Part shown: positions 46,305 to 53,831 of the stretch, piece by piece
Layout: every line of letters starts with the position of its first letter
Numbering within the stretch: position 1 is the first letter of the stretch
From: Thermogemmata fonticola
GTDB lineage: Bacteria > Planctomycetota > Planctomycetia > Gemmatales > Gemmataceae
DNA: 64,000 nucleotides
Direction of reading: 5' to 3'
NCBI RefSeq assembly: GCF_013694095.1
Contig: NZ_JACEFB010000002.1
Span: 434,001-498,000 of the forward strand
Notes under the pieces: model-generated
Database searches by the model: none
What the model was told of the DNA's origin: nothing
Seen by the model: only the letters and a program-made list of their open reading frames with translations
Made by a program: the position numbers and the translations under genes

Positions 46305-47066
46305 CTAGGCTGCCTGACGCTCTTGTTCCCTTCGATAGTTGCGGACAAACTCGGCATAGTCGGCAGGAGTGTCGATTCCCTTGTGAGCATGGGAAACGAT
46401 TCCGACTCGGAGGGAGATGCCGAGCGCTAATGCCCGCAACTGTTCCAGTTGCTCGATCTGCTCCAGGGGATGGGGAGGCGTAGCCGCCAATTCCCGCAGA
46501 AAATGCCGCCGATAAGCGTAAATCCCCAAATGCTGGAGATAGAAGGGGGAAGGCTTCTGCCAATCGGGCGGGCCGTTCCGGTGGTAGGGAATAGGCGCGC
46601 GGGAGAAGTAGAGGGCACGCCCATGTCCATCGCAAACCACCTTGACCACGTGAGGACTGAAATAGTCCTCGCTACAGCGCAAGGGGGCGGCCAGGGTCGC
46701 CATCGGGCAGTCGCTATGGTTCCGCATCAAGGCGATCAGCGTCTCAACGTGGCTCGGCTCAATCTGGGGTTCATCTCCCTGAAGATTGACGATGACATCG
46801 GCTGTCAAACGGTTGGCGACTTCGGCGATGCGGTCGGTGCCCGAAGGATGGTCTTCTCGCGTCAGCACGGCCTGGCCGCCGAAACTTTCGACCGCTGCGA
46901 CGATGCGCGGATCATCCGTAGCCACCAGTACCCCTTGCACGCCGCGGACGCGTACGGCCCGCTCATAGACATGCTGAATGAGATACTTGCCTGTTTCTCG
47001 AAGCAACGGCTTGCCCGGCAAGCGACTCGAAGTAAACCGAGCGGGAATGACAATGACGGCCTCCAT
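46305..47066 (-). CDS. kdsB: CMP-Kdo synthetase (3-deoxy-manno-octulosonate cytidylyltransferase)
   Basis: 253 residues from the ATG at 47066. Activates Kdo with CTP for lipopolysaccharide inner-core synthesis. It has the nucleotide-binding PARFTSSRLPGKPL (8-21), then NLQGDEP, YFSRAPIPYHR and GIDTPADYA. The protein is close to family length. It lies just upstream of pyrG, which makes the CTP it needs. Its presence fits a Gram-negative-type envelope with lipid A-linked sugars. Confidence 0.95.
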   Translation of the reverse strand: MEAVIVIPARFTSSRLPGKPLLRETGKYLIQHVYERAVRVRGVQGVLVATDDPRIVAAVESFGGQAVLTREDHPSGTDRIAEVANRLTADVIVNLQGDEPQIEPSHVETLIALMRNHSDCPMATLAAPLRCSEDYFSPHVVKVVCDGHGRALYFSRAPIPYHRNGPPDWQKPSPFYLQHLGIYAYRRHFLRELAATPPHPLEQIEQLEQLRALALGISLRVGIVSHAHKGIDTPADYAEFVRNYRREQERQAA

Positions 47067-47175
47067 CGCCGACTCTCCCTGAGTGAAGCATCGGAAAATC
47101 GGCGGCATTAGAGCAAAAAGCCAGGACGGGAACAAGGGCAAGGCGCTAGTCAGCAGTCGGAAAGGAGGAAGCCGA

Positions 47176-47553
47176 TCAACCTTTCTCCCCCCGCTCTCCG
47201 AGCATGGCTTCCCACTGTTTGCGGAGCTTCTCGTGAGCCGGACCGCTCCCTTGCGCCAAATCCGCTACATCACTGAACGTCAGTTGTGGGTCCGGGAAAG
47301 GCAGGTGAGACAGAGCTTCCTCCAGCGTCCCTTTCAGGGCATAACGGTGGTCTTCGCCGATTTCGATGGGAATCTTCAACTCCCGGAGAGCCTCCAAATC
47401 CCTGTAGAAACCCCGAATGTCCAGGTGCAACCGCTTCATGATCTGTTCCCGCTTTTGCGGCCCTTTCTCCACCAGCTTCAAGAAGCGAAACAGCCGGATC
47501 AGACGTCCGCGAGTCAGACTTGGGCGAGCGGTACTGGTTCCCTTGCGTTTCAT
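47176..47553 (-). CDS. Small helix-turn-helix protein
   Basis: 125 residues from the ATG at 47553, with GAGGAGG upstream. Residues 15-70 form a winged-helix pattern like the HTH of WYL/DeoR regulators (RLIRLFRFLKLVEKGPQK, then IRGFYRDLEALRELKIPIE). The WYL ligand domain is missing, and the rest is short and mostly helical. It lies upstream of kdsB on the same strand with a 109-base gap. Its role is probably transcriptional, but no target is evident. Confidence 0.7.
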   Translation of the reverse strand: MKRKGTSTARPSLTRGRLIRLFRFLKLVEKGPQKREQIMKRLHLDIRGFYRDLEALRELKIPIEIGEDHRYALKGTLEEALSHLPFPDPQLTFSDVADLAQGSGPAHEKLRKQWEAMLGERGEKG

Positions 47554-48040
47554 TCTGCCTCCTCTGAAGTTAGATGGTGTGACGTCAGCCCCATTCCCAC
47601 GCCCTGAGCCAATCTTCTGTCACTTCTGCGAATCTGCTCAGGGGGATGGGCATGATGGTAGGCAGAAATTGCTCAGAAATCAAGTTGCTAACTGGGGAGA
47701 ATGTCAGAATTAAGATGCCATCAAAAATACCAGTATTTCGTCCCGGTATTACTGAAAGCCCAATAGTAGTGGGAATTTTTGCTAACGTGGAGAAAATTGA
47801 CTATTCCCTGGCGGAGGACGGCTGGCATTGGGACAACGATCAGACCATTTCACCGCCACGCCTTGCCTCGCCGTCTGACATTGGTTGGGCGGACAAGCGA
47901 GGGGTCTCCGGGATACATGCGGCCAGAACAAGGGGAAAGGCGGAGACGGAGTTGGGGAAAGAATCCCCAACGGTCCTGGGCCGCGGTTTCGAGAAATGGT
48001 GCTGTCTGGCCAGGCGACCTGCTTAGACGCGCAGTGCGAA
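47554..48040. other. 487-base intergenic region with an AT-rich patch
   Basis: Between the HTH gene start and the end of the sigma factor gene. The part at about 47680-47815 is clearly richer in A and T than the rest of the window. A hairpin at 47951-47971 may be a terminator for the sigma gene. A 126-codon open frame (47646-48026) was not accepted. Confidence 0.6.
47951..47971 (-). terminator. Hairpin downstream of the sigma factor gene
   Basis: GTTGGGGA (47951-47958) pairs perfectly with TCCCCAAC (47964-47971), loop AAGAA. It is about 70 bases past the stop of the gene ending at 48041. No U-tract follows. Confidence 0.35.
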
Positions 48041-48838
48041 TCACCGCTGGATCAGGGCTGCCCGGAGTTTATGGAGTGCCACCGCTTGGACCTGACGAAC
48101 CCGTTCCTTGGACAATCCCACAGATCGGCCCACCTGTTCCAGCGTAGGGGCGCCTCCGTTATCGCCCCACCCAAAGCGCAGCTTGAGGATTGCCTTTTCC
48201 CGGTCGGTGAGGAGGGGATGGTCATGCCGGAGGAACTCATCGATGGGGAGTGAGCTGCGGGGTTCGCTAGCTGGTGATGGCGTAGCAGCGGGGACGTTCG
48301 GTTCACCATCCGGGAGGGAATCGAAGGAGAGAGCTTGACTGAGCCGATCGGTGGCCAGCCGCTGATTTTGCCGCGATAAGGCACGAACAAGGCAGGTGTA
48401 GGCGTAAGTGCTGAAGCGGATGTTGAGCCAAGGATTGAAGGCAGCGACCGCGTGAATAAGCACAATGTGGCAGTCGCTGATGAAGTCATCGGTGTGGGAC
48501 GCTTGCAGGACCCGGCGACGCACCGCACGAAAGATGAGCTTGCGATTGCCCAGCACGATCCGATCTCGCAATTGGTAGTAGGCATCCAGCCAGCGTTGCC
48601 GAGTGGCCTCCTGAGTGCTTTGGTGGGCGCGGTAGGCGGCGTAATGCATCCGGCGGGCGAACTCGCGGGTCAATTCATCGGGCATAAAAGGCTGTTGAGT
48701 GTCGGAAGTATCCTTCAGAAGAGGGGCAGGGTCATATTGCTGGATCGCTGTTTTCTCCCGGAATGAGGGATGGAAGACATAGGCTGGCAGGCGGTTGCGG
48801 CGGGACACGCGCCGCGTTGAGGTTGTGTGGGCAGGCAT
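48041..48838 (-). CDS. RpoD-like sigma-70 family RNA polymerase sigma factor
   Basis: 265 residues from the ATG at 48838, with CAGGAGCG upstream. Region 2 covers about residues 90-165 (RQRWLDAYYQLRDRIVLGNR, then FNPWLNIRFSTYAYTCLVRAL). A short region 3 has little recognisable sequence. Region 4 covers about 210-262 (LTDREKAILKLRFGWGDNGG, then LEQVGRSVGLSKERVRQVQA). Region 2.3 reads RFSTYAYTC, where primary sigmas have RFSTYA. It is shorter than RpoD, lacks region 1.1, and is probably an alternative or group 3/4 sigma. A symmetrical element flanks its promoter. Confidence 0.88.
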   Translation of the reverse strand: MPAHTTSTRRVSRRNRLPAYVFHPSFREKTAIQQYDPAPLLKDTSDTQQPFMPDELTREFARRMHYAAYRAHQSTQEATRQRWLDAYYQLRDRIVLGNRKLIFRAVRRRVLQASHTDDFISDCHIVLIHAVAAFNPWLNIRFSTYAYTCLVRALSRQNQRLATDRLSQALSFDSLPDGEPNVPAATPSPASEPRSSLPIDEFLRHDHPLLTDREKAILKLRFGWGDNGGAPTLEQVGRSVGLSKERVRQVQAVALHKLRAALIQR

Positions 48839-48856
48839 GGCACGCTCCTGAAAGTT

Positions 48857-48944
48857 GTACGTTTTGGACGATTTTCTTGCTGCCGCCACCTCATTATACC
48901 GTACTGCGAACGGAATGTTTCACCAAAAAACGTCCAAAACGAAC
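48857..48944. promoter_or_regulatory. Inverted-repeat arms flanking the sigma factor promoter
   Basis: CGTCCAAAACGAAC on the plus strand (48931-48944) matches CGTCCAAAACGTAC on the minus strand (48870-48857) at 13 of 14 positions, and the 5' flanks are also A-rich. The arms lie on each side of the promoter candidate at 48893-48921, with centres about 71-74 bases apart. A regulator binding both arms could loop the DNA over the promoter. Confidence 0.5.
48893..48921 (-). promoter_or_regulatory. Probable promoter of the sigma factor gene
   Basis: On the minus strand: GAAACA (48916-48921), a 17-base spacer and TATAAT (48893-48898), about 55 bases before the start codon at 48838. Confidence 0.4.
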
Positions 48945-49114
48945 ATTTTTTAGGGGCAACAGGCATAGGCTTTCCTTCCCTTTCCAATTTCCTTGGAAAA
49001 CAATAGGTTATGCTTTTCTGGCTCTGGCGTTCGGGAGAACGGCTATAATGAAGATGTGACTGTTGAGCAAAGGGGGCGGCTCGATGGCTGGAATCCGCGG
49101 GGTCAACAAAACGT

Positions 49115-50077
49115 ATGAATCGTCCAGATAAAGTGGAAGCGGACAAACCTGGGGCGGGAGTTGACCTGCTCCCGGAACGATATGTGAGTACGCAGCAGGT
49201 GGCCGAGGCGTTGGGAGTTAGCGTCACGACAATCAAGCGGTGGGTGGATCAGGGCATCCTGCCGGCGCAGCGTACTGTGGGCGGACATCGTAAGTTGCCG
49301 CTGGGGGAAATCCTGCGTTTGGTCCGCCAAGGGGTACTCCCCCAGCCGAATCTTTCGGTGTTGCTGGGTACGACGGTCGAGACTTGCAGTTCCGACACGC
49401 AACTGTTAGCCCGCCAAATTCGCCAAGCCGCCTTGCGTCAAGATGGCGCCTTGCTGCGGACCCTCATCCGCGGGGCATACACCCAAGGGTTATCGATGGC
49501 CCAATTGGCGGACGAAGTGATCGTGCCCCTGATGCATGCGGTTGGGCATGGTTGGGAAAGCGGAACACTTGACGTGATGCAGGAACACCGCATCACGCAG
49601 GAGGTGGCCGCTGTACTTTATGAGCTGCGGGAACTGCTTCGCCCACCCTCGGATCGGTACCGGCCGCGCGCCATTGGCGGAGCACCAGAGCACGATCATT
49701 ACCTGCTGCCGACGCTGTTGGCCCAGCTTACGTTATTTGATTGCGGCTGGAACGCGATCAACCTGGGACCCCATACCCCTGTCTCGGCGTTTCAAGCAGC
49801 GGTTGAGGAGTTGCGCCCCCGTCTTGTGTGGCTGTCCGCGACCCACCTGGTCGATGCTGAGTCTTTCCTGGCGGAGTTCAATCCGCAGGCCCGCGCCTGG
49901 CAGAGACAAGGGATCGTCATCGTCGTGGGCGGGCAAGCTCTGACTCAAGACATTCGCAACCGCCTCGTGTACACCAGCTACGGCGATGGCTTTCAGCAGT
50001 TGGCTGCGCTGGTGCAATCGCTCGAACCACATCCCGGACTACCCCGTCGAGGCCGTCCCCCGCAGGATCGCCCATGA
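49115..50077 (+). CDS. CarH-like MerR/B12-binding transcriptional regulator
   Basis: 320 residues, divergent from the sigma factor. A MerR-type winged helix lies at about 22-73 (STQQVAEALGVSVTTIKRWV and VGGHRK). A helical cap domain (about 95-175) has the Trp147 and Glu157-His158 pair (W-x9-EH) seen in adenosylcobalamin light sensors. The C-terminal cobalamin-binding fold (185-300) has LGPHTP and VVGGQAL. The lower-ligand histidine motif is not standard: it reads PEHDHYLLP (191-199), where CarH has E-x-H, so B12 binding is plausible but uncertain. CarH-type proteins release DNA in light. Confidence 0.8.
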   Translation: MNRPDKVEADKPGAGVDLLPERYVSTQQVAEALGVSVTTIKRWVDQGILPAQRTVGGHRKLPLGEILRLVRQGVLPQPNLSVLLGTTVETCSSDTQLLARQIRQAALRQDGALLRTLIRGAYTQGLSMAQLADEVIVPLMHAVGHGWESGTLDVMQEHRITQEVAAVLYELRELLRPPSDRYRPRAIGGAPEHDHYLLPTLLAQLTLFDCGWNAINLGPHTPVSAFQAAVEELRPRLVWLSATHLVDAESFLAEFNPQARAWQRQGIVIVVGGQALTQDIRNRLVYTSYGDGFQQLAALVQSLEPHPGLPRRGRPPQDRP

Positions 50078-50226
50078 AATCTCTGGACAAAGGCGTTTCT
50101 CCCAAACCGCTTCCCTCCAATTCTCCACTCCCTCCGGGTTTGCCCCGCGATTGCCAATTAAGTCTGAAACCCTCGCCGAGTCCGTGCCTCGTTCGGAATC
50201 CTATTTCCCCTTCGCCGGCAGTGTAA
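50074..50226 (+). CDS. Possible small Pro/Ser-rich protein overlapping the B12-type gene
   Basis: The ATG at 50074 overlaps the stop of the upstream gene as ATGA, a classic coupling arrangement. The frame runs 50 codons to a TAA at 50224-50226 and is rich in Pro, Ser and Leu. No motif or similarity is known. The overlap could be chance, so this is a weak call. Confidence 0.2.
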   Translation: MKSLDKGVSPKPLPSNSPLPPGLPRDCQLSLKPSPSPCLVRNPISPSPAV

Positions 50227-50424
50227 GGGGATGAGGGCAAGTTGCGCTCGAGGCGAGGGCGCAAGGTGCGGCCAGGAAAAATCAAGCGTGGTCCAGTGTG
50301 TTCGCTTCCACCTTCCGGGGGAGTGTAATGGAGGGCGGGAGGGTATGGTATAGTTCCAACAACGGCGCCCCTGAATCGCTCTTGTCTGCTCCCACGAGCG
50401 GGTTGATTGCTCCGGAAGTGACGC
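50078..50424. other. 347-base region after the CarH-like gene
   Basis: Holds the small overlapping open frame described at 50074-50226. The rest up to 50424 presumably contains the promoter of the next gene; a TATAGT lies near 50351 without a matching -35. Confidence 0.5.
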
Positions 50425-50988
50425 ATGCCTGCCGCTGCTATCCTGGAACGTTTGTATCAGCCGTTCCCAGATTCTCCGGAACGTCCGCGCATTGAGGAGA
50501 TTCCGGCTCGCTCCGTTCCGGAGCCGTATCACCGGCTGCTGGTCCATACGCACCACATGACGGTGACCGTGGAGGAGTTTTACGGTATGCCAGTTCAGGT
50601 GCGCGTCCTTGCGGTGAAGAAACACGGGCTGGACTATGCCCGGAAAATCCTGCTCCTTGCTGGGAGCCGCGTGGTGCAGTTCGGCTTGGTCCGGATCGAC
50701 CTGTCGGTTTGCCCGGAGAACATCCGACAGGCCATTCTCGCGGAACAGATGCCACTTGGCCGGATTCTGATTGAGCACAACATGCTGCGGCGGATCGAAC
50801 CGCAAGCCTATTTGCGTGTGACGCTCAGTGCCGCGATGGCCGAGTGGTTCGGGGTGGAAGCCGCCAGCCGCACCTATGGACGAGTCGGTGTCATTTACAG
50901 CGGGGAACGCCCGGTCGTGGATGTGCTGGAGATTCTCGCTCCGATTCCTCCCCCGCGAATCTCCCCGGTGTCAGGTTCTTCTGCGTGA
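50425..50988 (+). CDS. Chorismate lyase-like (UbiC/DUF98-type) protein
   Basis: 187 residues. The pattern fits the chorismate-lyase-like fold: LERLYQPFPDSPE at the start, MTVTVEEFYGMPVQVRVL, QFGLVRIDLSVCPENIRQAI, and the conserved MPLGRILIEHNMLRRIEP near residue 110-127. Enzymes of the fold cleave chorismate to 4-hydroxybenzoate, but many members have unknown substrates, and the catalytic Arg/Glu residues are hard to assign here. The assignment is from memory of the pattern. It converges on the M20 peptidase gene. Confidence 0.6.
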   Translation: MPAAAILERLYQPFPDSPERPRIEEIPARSVPEPYHRLLVHTHHMTVTVEEFYGMPVQVRVLAVKKHGLDYARKILLLAGSRVVQFGLVRIDLSVCPENIRQAILAEQMPLGRILIEHNMLRRIEPQAYLRVTLSAAMAEWFGVEAASRTYGRVGVIYSGERPVVDVLEILAPIPPPRISPVSGSSA

Positions 50989-51062
50989 TCGGTTTGGGCA
51001 GTCTCTGGGTCGGATCGTCTCCGGGCCGTGTTCTCTCCAGGAGTGCCCCTTGGTGGGAGCAG

Positions 51063-52313
51063 TCAGGCCAAGGTCGCCAAAGCTAGGGCCAGGCGGCAGG
51101 CCTTGTCGAATTCGTCCAGGTCCACGAATTCCTGAACGGTGTGGATTTCGTTTTGCCCGGCGCCGAAGGTGACGGTGGGGATGCCGTGTTTGACCAGCCA
51201 GTTCGCGTCCAACCCGCCGTTGGTCACCCGGAGGACGGGATCGAGGCCAATGGCCTGAGCGGCTCGCACGGCCCGTTGGACCACCGGGGCGTCTTCCGCA
51301 AGCCGAAAGGGTAAATAATCGAGGCGGGATTGGAACACGACACGGCCTGTCCGCCCCTCGCAATCCTTGACTTTGCGGGCCGCCCTTTGAAAAGCGGCTT
51401 GATAGGCCGACGTGATTTCCCGGACGAATTGGGCATCGTGACTGCGGCTTTCCCCTTTGACATGAACGTAATCGGTGACCACATTCGTGGCATTCCCTGC
51501 GCTGCGGCCTTGGGCATCGCCGATATAGCCGATGTTGCTCGTGCCTTCCCGGCCGTTTTGGGTAATTTTTCCCCACCAGCCTTTGCGGAAAATTTCCTGC
51601 ATGGCAAGGGCCAGGATCATAGTGGCGGAAATGCCTTTTTCGGGGGCCACTCCGGCGTGGGCTGCTTTGCCGTAGATGTCCACACTCCAGCGGTCCGCAC
51701 CAATGGCCCCGACGGTCAACTCCGCTGCGTTGCGCCCATCCACGTTGAACCCCATCACCACGCCTCCCAAGTCTGCGGGATTCAGGTAGCGCGCCCCGTA
51801 GAGACCGCTCTCTTCCCGAACAGTGAACAGCAGCGTGATGGGTGGATGAGGCAATCCCTGCCGAATCAACTCCGCCGCGAGTGTCACCAGTACGGCACAG
51901 CCTGTCCGATTGTCTCCTCCCAGGGCGGTTTTGCCTTCGTGCACATTGACAACGCGGCGTCCTTCGACCTTCGGTTCGGCTCCCGCGCACAAAGGGACGG
52001 TATCCATGTGCGTGGCGAAGAGGATCGGGTCCGCGTGGCCGCGCGCTTTGCTCTTCGAGCGGCGGGGTAGATGGGCAGGAAGCTGGACGATCAGATTTCC
52101 CACCGGCGTCGGCTCTGGAATGCGTTGGTGGGCATCATCGAAGCGTATCGCCTCAGGAGGCACTCCCACCTCCCGCAGCATATCCGCAATCGTTCGGGCC
52201 ACCGCTTCTTCTTGACCCGTCACGCCAGGAACCGCCAGCAAACGCAGCAACCGCTCCACGGCTGCCGCCGCATCGACTTCCATGAGGCTCTGTTTGCGTG
52301 CGGGCATAGACAC
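51063..52313 (-). CDS. M20-family metallopeptidase, peptidase T-like
   Basis: 416 residues. A zinc-dependent exopeptidase in the cytoplasm. The metal and catalytic residues are visible: His102 and Asp104 (HMDTVP), Asp134 (GGDNRTG), the catalytic/bridging pair Glu167-Glu168 (REESGL), Asp in NVDGRNAAE, and a C-terminal His in NEIHTV. A dimerisation domain is inserted at about 215-340 (GKAAHAGVAPEKGIS). Peptidase T removes N-terminal residues from tripeptides; the substrate here may differ. The start is the ATG at 52313; another ATG occurs two codons later. Confidence 0.88.
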   Translation of the reverse strand: MSMPARKQSLMEVDAAAAVERLLRLLAVPGVTGQEEAVARTIADMLREVGVPPEAIRFDDAHQRIPEPTPVGNLIVQLPAHLPRRSKSKARGHADPILFATHMDTVPLCAGAEPKVEGRRVVNVHEGKTALGGDNRTGCAVLVTLAAELIRQGLPHPPITLLFTVREESGLYGARYLNPADLGGVVMGFNVDGRNAAELTVGAIGADRWSVDIYGKAAHAGVAPEKGISATMILALAMQEIFRKGWWGKITQNGREGTSNIGYIGDAQGRSAGNATNVVTDYVHVKGESRSHDAQFVREITSAYQAAFQRAARKVKDCEGRTGRVVFQSRLDYLPFRLAEDAPVVQRAVRAAQAIGLDPVLRVTNGGLDANWLVKHGIPTVTFGAGQNEIHTVQEFVDLDEFDKACRLALALATLA

Positions 52314-52520
52314 CTCGTTCGCTTTGCAGGTTAGGTATCATCCCAACCCCAAGGAAAGGGCATTGATCCTAGCCAGGGAGGAAACCTATTCTACCAGGTT
52401 GGCTGGGATGTCTCTGGGAAAAACTTTCCATAGTGCATCGGGGATGTCTCAGGTTAAGATAGGGACGTTATAAGTAGGGGCGATTTGGAAGGACGAGTCC
52501 TCACCCTGGGGGCACCCATC

Positions 52521-53540
52521 ATGACGGAATATCGTTTCAGCCGGCGTGTATTGTTGCAAGCCAGTGTCGTAAGCGGCGGCCTTTGGTTGCTGAATCGTTG
52601 GGGTTACGCCCAGGCAGGTCCGGGACCGAAGGCGGTGGTGCAAAAGGTCTGGGATCGGGGAGCGCACAATGCCTTCACCGATCTGCTTCGCTGGGGGGAG
52701 CGCTGGTATTGCGTCTTTCGGGAAGGGGCCGGACATGCCCAGGGGGCCGGAGTCATTCGCGTCCTTGCCTCATCCAACGGGCAGGACTGGGAGAGCCTGG
52801 CGGAAATCCGCAAAAAAGAGACGGACCTGCGTGATCCGAAGTTGTCGGTGACTCCGGAAGGCCAGCTTATGCTCGTGGGCGGGGCGGCGTTCCCAGCCCA
52901 TCGCCAGCCGCTGACCGACCATTACTCCTTCGTCTGCTTTTCCAAGGATGGCAAAAGCTGGAGCGACCCGGAGCGGGTGCTCGAAAGTTGGCAGTGGCTC
53001 TGGCGGGTGACCTGGCACCAGGACACTGCTTACGGTGTGGCCTACACCTGGGACCCGAAACAGCGGGGTCATTACCGGGCCTTTCTGGCGAAAAGCCGCA
53101 ATGGGCGGGCTTGGGACAAGGTGAGCGAGTTCGAGCCGCCGAATTGCACCGAGGCGAGTCTCGTCTTCCAGGGAGAAACGTTATTCTGTCTGCAACGCCG
53201 CGATGGTTCCCCCAATACGGCTCTGCTCGGCGAAAGCCAGCCACCCTACACGCGCTGGCAGTGGCGGGACCTGGGCATGTACTTCGGCGGCCCCCATTTC
53301 CTCCGCCTGCCGGATGGCCGATGGTGGGCCTGCGGCCGGCGCATCGAGCAGGGCAAACCTACGACGATCCTCGCCCAATTGGATGTCCAGGCGGGCAAAC
53401 TCCGGCCTGTGCTCACACTCCCTTCCGGAGGGGACACCAGCTATCCCGGTCTGGTCTGGTATAACGAGGAGCTGTGGATCAGCTATTACAGCTCCCACGA
53501 AGGCAAAAGCAGCATCTATCTGGCCCGCGTTCGCCTCTGA
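52521..53540 (+). CDS. Exported sialidase-like beta-propeller protein
   Basis: 339 residues from the ATG at 52521, divergent from the M20 gene. The N-terminus has SRRVLLQAS, close to the twin-arginine export signal, then a hydrophobic run. The body consists of repeated beta-sheets of sialidase/neuraminidase type: VLASSNGQDWESL and VCFSKDGKSWSDPERV match the Asp-box style SxDxGxxW. A conserved FGGPHFLRLPDGRWWACGRR and a C-terminal YNEELWISYYSSHEGKSSIY complete it. The fold may bind or cut glycans; catalytic arginines are not assigned. Confidence 0.8.
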   Translation: MTEYRFSRRVLLQASVVSGGLWLLNRWGYAQAGPGPKAVVQKVWDRGAHNAFTDLLRWGERWYCVFREGAGHAQGAGVIRVLASSNGQDWESLAEIRKKETDLRDPKLSVTPEGQLMLVGGAAFPAHRQPLTDHYSFVCFSKDGKSWSDPERVLESWQWLWRVTWHQDTAYGVAYTWDPKQRGHYRAFLAKSRNGRAWDKVSEFEPPNCTEASLVFQGETLFCLQRRDGSPNTALLGESQPPYTRWQWRDLGMYFGGPHFLRLPDGRWWACGRRIEQGKPTTILAQLDVQAGKLRPVLTLPSGGDTSYPGLVWYNEELWISYYSSHEGKSSIYLARVRL

Positions 53541-53684
53541 TTCCTCCAGAACTTCCGTACATTGCAAGCGATCCGCGAGGAGCGGAAGAGGCGGTCTGGA
53601 GTCGGTAAAAGGAAACAATCCGGAATCGACCCGAAGAGGTGATCCAGAATCCGCGAAGCGTCCATCAGTAGCGGTGCAGGTTTT

Positions 53685-53701
53685 TGGGGAACGATTCCCC
53701 A
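53685..53701. repeat. Hairpin between converging genes
   Basis: TGGGGAA (53685-53691) and TTCCCCA (53695-53701), loop CGA. It lies between converging genes and could act as a terminator, but no U-tract follows on either strand. Confidence 0.35.
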
Positions 53702-53831
53702 GCCCGATTGAAGGATTTCCTACCTGCGCTGTCAACCCGGCGTCATTCTCCTACAGCCAGTTGGACCCGCTTGAGGCCTGCCCCGGCATTCCCTTTCGTC
53801 GGCTGACCTGTCCACGGACTGATTCCCAAGC

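Noticed and set aside
47646-48026. 126-codon open frame between the HTH and sigma genes
   Set aside because: No ribosome site or similarity; composition changes halfway through the frame, which suggests chance.
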